A DNA stretch of 64,000 nt. Origin: Zoogloea sp021286885 (lineage in GTDB: Bacteria > Pseudomonadota > Gammaproteobacteria > Burkholderiales > Rhodocyclaceae). The stretch's first letter is position 1; each line of letters begins with the position of its first letter. Location: assembly GCF_041915215.1 (NCBI RefSeq), contig NZ_JAYSBV010000018.1, one strand, 5' to 3'. The notes beneath the pieces were generated by a model, which saw only the letters and a list, made by a program, of their open reading frames with translations, did no database searches and had not been told where the DNA came from. Position numbers and translations under genes: made by a program. Below are positions 59,603 to 64,000 of this stretch, in pieces.

Positions 59603-62071
59603 ATGGCGGACATGAAAGGCAGCCGAGGGCTGGATGAAGCATACATCCGGGGTTTGGGTGGGGATGAGATGCAGGCTTATGTGCGCGCCATTCACGGCGC
59701 CTATGGTGTGGTTGAGTTTGATCTGGAAGGTCGAATTCTGTACGCCAACCCGCTCCTGCTGGATGCTCTGGGGTATGAACTCAGCGAGTTGCGCGGCCAA
59801 AGCTACGATATTTTGTGCGCGCCCGAACAACTGGGCAGCCCTGGCCATGATGCCTTGTGGCAGCACCTGGCCCAAGGGCACACCCAGGGGACGGTATTCA
59901 TGCATCCCACCCGCTCGGGGGGGGTGAGCTGGTGGCGCACAACCTTCACGCCGGTGCCCGGGAGTGACGGCAAACCGGCCAAAGTCCTGGAAATTGCCCG
60001 CAACATCACCACAGACAAGCTCAAGATGCTGGAGGATGAAAGCAAACTGGCGGCCATTTCCCGCTCCCAGGGGGTCATTGAGTTTGATCTGGCGGGTAAT
60101 GTGTTGACGGCCAACGAGAACTTCCTGCACCTGATGGACTATCGCATCGAGGACATCAAAGGCCAGCACCACCGTATGTTCATGGACCCGGAGGAGGCCG
60201 AAGAGGCGGCATACCGGGTGTTCTGGCAGCGTTTGGGCCGAGGTGAGTTTGACGGGGGCGAATATCTGCGGGTTGGGCGCAATGGTCGCCGGGTCTGGAT
60301 TCAAGCCACCTACAATCCCATTCTTGATCTGGAAGGGCGGCCCGTCAAAGTGGTCAAGTTCGCCACGGACATCACCGCCAGCAAGCTCAAGGCCCAGGAG
60401 GAGCAGGTACGCATGGCGGCCGTGGCGGCCAGCAATTGCATCCTTGAAATGGATAAGGATGGGTTTGTGCTGGTGGTAAACGATGGGATGGAGCGTGCCT
60501 TGGGCATGAACCGCCAGGCGCTGCTGGGCAAGCACGAACATGTCCTGATGTTCGATGAGGACAAGGAAGGGGCAACCCATGCCAACGCATGGCGTGAGCT
60601 CCGGGCGGGGCGGGCCGTGTCGGGTGAGTTTCGGATCAAGGGGGGGCAGGCGCGGGAGGTGTGGCTGCGTGCATCCCTGAGCCCCATGATGGGCCTGGAT
60701 GGCCTGTTGGCCAAGGTTTTGCTGCTGGGCCAGGACGTGACCGAGAGCAAGCTGGCGCGCCTGGATGCCCAGGGAAAACTGGATGCGATCCATCGGGCGC
60801 AGGCCGTGGTGGAGTTTGATTTGCGGGGCTATGTGCTGGATGCAAATCCCAACTTCCAGTGTGTCATGGGCTATCGGCTGGAGGAGATCCAGGGCGCCCA
60901 TCACCGGATGTTTGTACCCCAGGAAGAGGCGCTGGGCCGGGAGTACCAGGCGTTTTGGGAGCGCCTGGGCCGGGGTGAGTTCTTTGCGGGGGAGTACCGG
61001 CGGATTGGCAAGGGCGGCAAGGAAGTCTGGATTCGGGCGACCTACAATCCGGTGTTTGATGTTCGGGGTAACCCGATCAAGGTGGTGAAGTTTGCCAGCG
61101 ATGTGACGGCCAGCAAGCTGGCCAGTGCCGAGTACGCAGCCAAGGTGGCGGCCATCGATAAGGGGCAGGCAGTCATCGAGTTTGATCTGGATGGCAAGGT
61201 GCTGAGTGCCAACCGCAACTTCCTGGCGGCCATGGGCTATACCCTGCGCGAGATCCAGGGCCAGCATCACAGCATCTTCTGCACCCCCGAATACGTGCAG
61301 AGCGAGGAGTACCGGGAGTTCTGGCTCGGCCTGAGTGAAGGGCGCTTCATGAGCGGGCGTTTTCACCGGGTGGGCAAGTTCAACCGGGATGTGTGGATCC
61401 AGGCCACCTACAACCCCATTCTGGATCTGAATGGCCAGGTGATGAAGGTCGTCAAGTACGCCTATGACGTAACCAAGGAAGTGGCGCTGGAAAAGCGCAT
61501 CGCCTCCCAGTCTGGCCAGATGAGTGCGCAGGTGGGCATGCTGGTGGAGAGCATTCAGGACGTGGCGCGCAGCTCGGAGCAGGCCTCCGAGATGGCCCAA
61601 GAAGCATCCATGGCGGCTGAGGCCGGGCGTCAGGCGCTGGAAAAATCCATGGGGGCGATAGGCCGGATCCAGCACAGTTCCAGCCGGGTGGCTGAGATTG
61701 TGCGGGTGATCAGCGACATCGCCAGCCAGACCAATCTGCTGGCCTTCAATGCCGCCATTGAGGCCGCTCGGGCGGGTGCCCAGGGGGTTGGTTTCTCGGT
61801 GGTGGCAGCAGAGGTGCGCAAGCTGGCGGAGCGCAGCTCGACGGCAGCCCAGGAAATTTCTCGGCTCATCGAAGAGTCAGCCGAACATGTGCGTGCGGGG
61901 GCCGAGGTCAGTCAGTCGGCGGCCAGCAGCTTTGAAGATATTCTGGCCAGCGTTGAGCGTACCGTGTCCCGGGCTTCCGAAATCGCCAGCACCACCGAGG
62001 AGCAGCGCGCCTTGGCGGCTCGGGTGGGCAGCCTCATCCATGAGCTGACCCGGGCGGTGGATCAAAAATGA
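59603..62071 (+). CDS. Soluble chemoreceptor with five tandem PAS domains
   Basis: An 822-residue methyl-accepting protein without membrane segments. Five PAS domains, spaced about 121 residues, begin near residues 30, 152, 273, 395 and 516; each has a VEFDL-type strand (third: LEMDKDG) and ends in a VKFATDIT-like segment. The MCP signalling hairpin is at about 630-822 with the tip ISDIASQTNLLAFNAAIEAA. Its layout extends the BdlA/Aer2-type receptors, which bind heme or FAD in PAS; cofactors here are unknown. It overlaps the next gene, which codes for three CheW domains. Confidence 0.87.
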   Translation: MADMKGSRGLDEAYIRGLGGDEMQAYVRAIHGAYGVVEFDLEGRILYANPLLLDALGYELSELRGQSYDILCAPEQLGSPGHDALWQHLAQGHTQGTVFMHPTRSGGVSWWRTTFTPVPGSDGKPAKVLEIARNITTDKLKMLEDESKLAAISRSQGVIEFDLAGNVLTANENFLHLMDYRIEDIKGQHHRMFMDPEEAEEAAYRVFWQRLGRGEFDGGEYLRVGRNGRRVWIQATYNPILDLEGRPVKVVKFATDITASKLKAQEEQVRMAAVAASNCILEMDKDGFVLVVNDGMERALGMNRQALLGKHEHVLMFDEDKEGATHANAWRELRAGRAVSGEFRIKGGQAREVWLRASLSPMMGLDGLLAKVLLLGQDVTESKLARLDAQGKLDAIHRAQAVVEFDLRGYVLDANPNFQCVMGYRLEEIQGAHHRMFVPQEEALGREYQAFWERLGRGEFFAGEYRRIGKGGKEVWIRATYNPVFDVRGNPIKVVKFASDVTASKLASAEYAAKVAAIDKGQAVIEFDLDGKVLSANRNFLAAMGYTLREIQGQHHSIFCTPEYVQSEEYREFWLGLSEGRFMSGRFHRVGKFNRDVWIQATYNPILDLNGQVMKVVKYAYDVTKEVALEKRIASQSGQMSAQVGMLVESIQDVARSSEQASEMAQEASMAAEAGRQALEKSMGAIGRIQHSSSRVAEIVRVISDIASQTNLLAFNAAIEAARAGAQGVGFSVVAAEVRKLAERSSTAAQEISRLIEESAEHVRAGAEVSQSAASSFEDILASVERTVSRASEIASTTEEQRALAARVGSLIHELTRAVDQK

Positions 62072-63639
62072 ATGCCCGGGTCGAGTTGCAGCCCGAAGCC
62101 TACGGGGTCTTCCGGTTGGCGGGCATGGAGTTAGCCTTGCCCCTGGCCACCATGCGGGAGCTGATGCCCCTGGCCCCCCTGACGCCTTTACCCTGCGCAA
62201 CACCCGGGGTGCTGGGGGGCTTGAATGTGCGTGGTGTGTTGGTGCCTGTGCTCGATCTGCGTGGGGTATTAGCCTGGCCGCCAGAGGGCCAGCCGGCGGC
62301 GGTGGTGATCCTGGCGCATCAGGGGCGCGTGCTGGGCTTGCTGGCTGAGGGGGGAACGGGCGTCTTTGCTCCGAGCGCCGAAGCGATGGTCTGGATGAAA
62401 CAGGCGCAGGGCACGGGCATGTTGATGCGTGGCGCCTTTCCGCGTCCGGATCAGCAAGGCATGGTGAGCCTCCTGGACCCTGAAGCCTTGATGAATCTGC
62501 CCGGCGTCCCGGTGGCCTTGGAGCGGGAAGGGGGGCTGGGCGTCGGCGCTGAAATCCAAGCAGCTCTGGGGATGGGGGCTCCGGAAGATGAGCCGCTGGT
62601 GTTGGTACTGGCGGGCGGGATTCCCTTTGCCATTTCGTCGGCTGCGGTTCACACCACGCTGCTTAAACCGGATGTGCGGGAGTCGGCCTTGACGGGCGGG
62701 TATTGTCTGGGTGTGCTCATTCACGATGGCTTGCGCATCCCCGCCGTGGATCTGCTGGCCTTGTGTGGCCTGGGGCAGTTGCCCCGGGGGGTGCCTCAGC
62801 AAGCTTTTCTGTTGCGTTATGCCCAGGGCTTGGTGGCGTTTGTGGTGACCGAGATCGTGGACGTGGCGCGGGCGGATCAAAGCCGGGTCGTGCCTTTGCC
62901 GGAGCGTGCTTTCCGGGTGCCCGGGCTGTTGCTTGGGGCTTTGCCGGCAGCGGCTTGCCTGACTCAGGTGCGGGCCTCTGCCACCGGTGCTTTTGCCCAT
63001 TTTTTGCTGGTGGCCGCCGAGGCGCTGTTGAATCACACCGATTTGATAGGCATGGCGGGTATCAATATGCCCGCCGAGGTGGGGCATGGTGACGCGCATC
63101 AGCAGGGGCAACGGCGGGATGAGGCTTACGCCGAGCATTGTCAGGTGCTGGTCTACAGCGTGGGTTATGAGGTGGTGACCCCCGTTGAACAGATCATCGA
63201 GATTCTGCCTTGGCGCCCCGATGAGGCCGTGCGGGGTCATGGTGGCCAAGTGGTCGGCGTGGTTGTGAGCCGGGGGCGTGCGGTGACCCTGTATTCCTTG
63301 CAGGCTTTACTGGGGCTGGCCGAAACACCGCCGAGCGACTCGGCCAGCGTACTGGTGCTTGCCCATGGTGAAACCCATGTGGGCTACGTGGTTCCGGCTT
63401 TGGTCAGCATTGATGATGCCCCCCGCCCCCGGGCGGGAAGAGTGCGCCGGGGAGATTCCCTCGCCAGTCATTTGGGCGCATGCAGCCCTGTGCTGGTAGG
63501 GGAGCGTTTGCTGGGGGTGCTGGATCTCCAGGCCTTGACCCTGGATCTGCTGGGGGCTGCGGTGGCGCCACAGCCTGCGCTTCCGCTCAATACGTCCCAG
63601 CCCCAGCAGGGGCATCCTGTGGGCAGGATGCCCGCCTGA
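62068..63639 (+). CDS. Triple CheW-domain coupling protein
   Basis: A 523-residue protein made of three CheW-like SH3-type domains, at about 5-140, 165-320 and 360-510. The first has GLNVRGVLVPVLDLRGVLA, the typical CheW core; the others are more divergent (GGYCLGVLIHDGLRIPAVDL, and VVSRGRAVTLYSLQALLGL). The start overlaps the receptor stop by 4 bp. CheW domains link receptors to CheA kinase; three in one chain would allow array cross-linking. CheA is not in the window. Confidence 0.83.
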   Translation: MNARVELQPEAYGVFRLAGMELALPLATMRELMPLAPLTPLPCATPGVLGGLNVRGVLVPVLDLRGVLAWPPEGQPAAVVILAHQGRVLGLLAEGGTGVFAPSAEAMVWMKQAQGTGMLMRGAFPRPDQQGMVSLLDPEALMNLPGVPVALEREGGLGVGAEIQAALGMGAPEDEPLVLVLAGGIPFAISSAAVHTTLLKPDVRESALTGGYCLGVLIHDGLRIPAVDLLALCGLGQLPRGVPQQAFLLRYAQGLVAFVVTEIVDVARADQSRVVPLPERAFRVPGLLLGALPAAACLTQVRASATGAFAHFLLVAAEALLNHTDLIGMAGINMPAEVGHGDAHQQGQRRDEAYAEHCQVLVYSVGYEVVTPVEQIIEILPWRPDEAVRGHGGQVVGVVVSRGRAVTLYSLQALLGLAETPPSDSASVLVLAHGETHVGYVVPALVSIDDAPRPRAGRVRRGDSLASHLGACSPVLVGERLLGVLDLQALTLDLLGAAVAPQPALPLNTSQPQQGHPVGRMPA

Positions 63640-63659
63640 AACACCGGGCGCCAGCCCGG
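63610..63659. terminator. Double hairpin at the end of the CheW gene
   Basis: GGGCATCCTG and CAGGATGCCC (63610-63633, 4-nt loop) form a perfect 10-bp stem inside the last codons, followed by CCGGGC/GCCCGG (63644-63659). Together they separate the convergent CheW and protease genes. There is no T-run. Confidence 0.5.
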
Positions 63660-63667
63660 CGGGGGGA

Positions 63668-64000
63668 TCAGAAAGACGTGACGTCGACCCGCTTGATGGC
63701 GAGGCCAGCACTATCGGTGTTGCCGGTGCTGGTGGCGGCCTGTTTGAGGGCGGCTTCCACGGTGGCCGGGGTGGCCTTGGGATAGCGGGACAGGTAAAGC
63801 GCTGCCGCACCCGCCACGTGGGGCGAGGCCATGGAGGTGCCCGACATGGTGGCCGTGCTGCCGTTCAGGTAGGTGGAGGTGATGTACACTCCCGGGCCCC
63901 AGACATCGACACAGCTCCCGTAGTTGCTGAACGAGGCGGGCTTGTCGCTGCTGTCGGTGGCGCCCACGGTGATCGCACCGTTCAGGCTCTTGCCCACCCG
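63668..64000 (-). CDS. Subtilisin-like serine protease, C-terminal part (continues beyond the window)
   Basis: About 110 residues of an S8 peptidase. They include the catalytic serine block SGTSMASPHVAGAAALYL (about residues 52-69 of the visible piece) and NGAITVGATDSSDKPASFSN, YGSCVDVWGPG before it. The Asp and His of the triad lie upstream, beyond position 64000. It ends soon after the catalytic helix, so it has no C-terminal extension; an exported protease of the proteinase K/kexin-like kind is likely. Confidence 0.85.
   Translation of the reverse strand, partial: RVGKSLNGAITVGATDSSDKPASFSNYGSCVDVWGPGVYITSTYLNGSTATMSGTSMASPHVAGAAALYLSRYPKATPATVEAALKQAATSTGNTDSAGLAIKRVDVTSF

Noticed and set aside
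59476..61675. Minus-strand open frame through the chemoreceptor gene
   Set aside because: Composition is that of a complementary-strand shadow, while the plus strand encodes clear PAS and MCP domains.

Overview
The window is GC-rich and tightly packed, with many ATGA start/stop overlaps, and it reads as bacterial chromosome from a free-living betaproteobacterium, most likely of the Rhodocyclales (Azospira/Dechloromonas/Thauera-like). This placement is inferred from gene content: heme d1 biosynthesis genes (nirJ, nirN) with an NO-type Crp/Fnr regulator and NnrS, a PEP-CTERM protein, BluB, RdgC, E. coli-type QueF, DUF2242 and DUF2782 proteins, and PAS-rich c-di-GMP and chemotaxis signalling. 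I saw no rRNA, tRNA, CRISPR array, insertion sequence or phage gene.

Layout. 0.3-6.3 kb: a 5-oxoproline module on the minus strand (DUF1445 hydro-lyase, MFS transporter, pxpB, pxpC, pxpA) divergent from a LysR regulator whose leader carries six copies of a pentamer. 6.2-14.3 kb: a ceramidase-like membrane protein, an XRE regulator, a DUF4197 protein, then a five-gene plus-strand run (redoxin lipoprotein, membrane-fusion protein, ABC permease, ABC ATPase, CPA-type antiporter) and bluB. 14.3-16.3 kb: a minus-strand operon (membrane protein, lipoprotein, winged-helix regulator) behind a promoter holding two near-identical 17-bp palindromes. 16.4-18.3 kb: rdgC, then an AT-rich stretch and a PEP-CTERM protein with a VPETG sorting motif. 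18.4-23.2 kb: DUF4337 protein, a short kinase-like protein, fabI, a HAD protein, srkA and a TerC-family protein. 23.3-28.3 kb: two paralogous PAS-GGDEF-EAL proteins. 28.4-33.9 kb: a denitrification island (nnrS, a DNR-type regulator, a DUF2249 protein, nirN, nirJ) with two Crp/Fnr-type boxes. 34-45 kb: LOG-family protein, polA, DUF2242 lipoprotein, mltB-type transglycosylase, queF, murB, a CheZ-like protein, a cupin, an alpha/beta hydrolase and two tandem amino-acid-binding proteins. 45.4-58.9 kb: a large Wzy/WaaL-type ligase, a UbiA prenyltransferase, HAD, GST, ruvA, an AI-2E-type permease, ruvB, rlmI, DUF484, dapF, a CoA-binding protein, sppA and DUF2782. 59-64 kb: creA, a soluble five-PAS chemoreceptor overlapping a triple-CheW protein, and the C-terminal end of a subtilisin-like protease that leaves the window.

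How the parts fit. The first operon can carry 5-oxoproline, and perhaps D-glutamate through the DUF1445 enzyme, to L-glutamate. The Crp/Fnr protein has one cysteine and so lacks the FNR iron-sulphur ligands; it probably senses NO and acts on the two boxes before nirJ-nirN and the DUF2249 gene. The least familiar assemblies are the double-palindrome operon at 14.3-16.3 kb, the redoxin/ABC exporter/antiporter run at 8.6-13.6 kb and the five-PAS receptor with its three-CheW partner at 59.6-63.6 kb.
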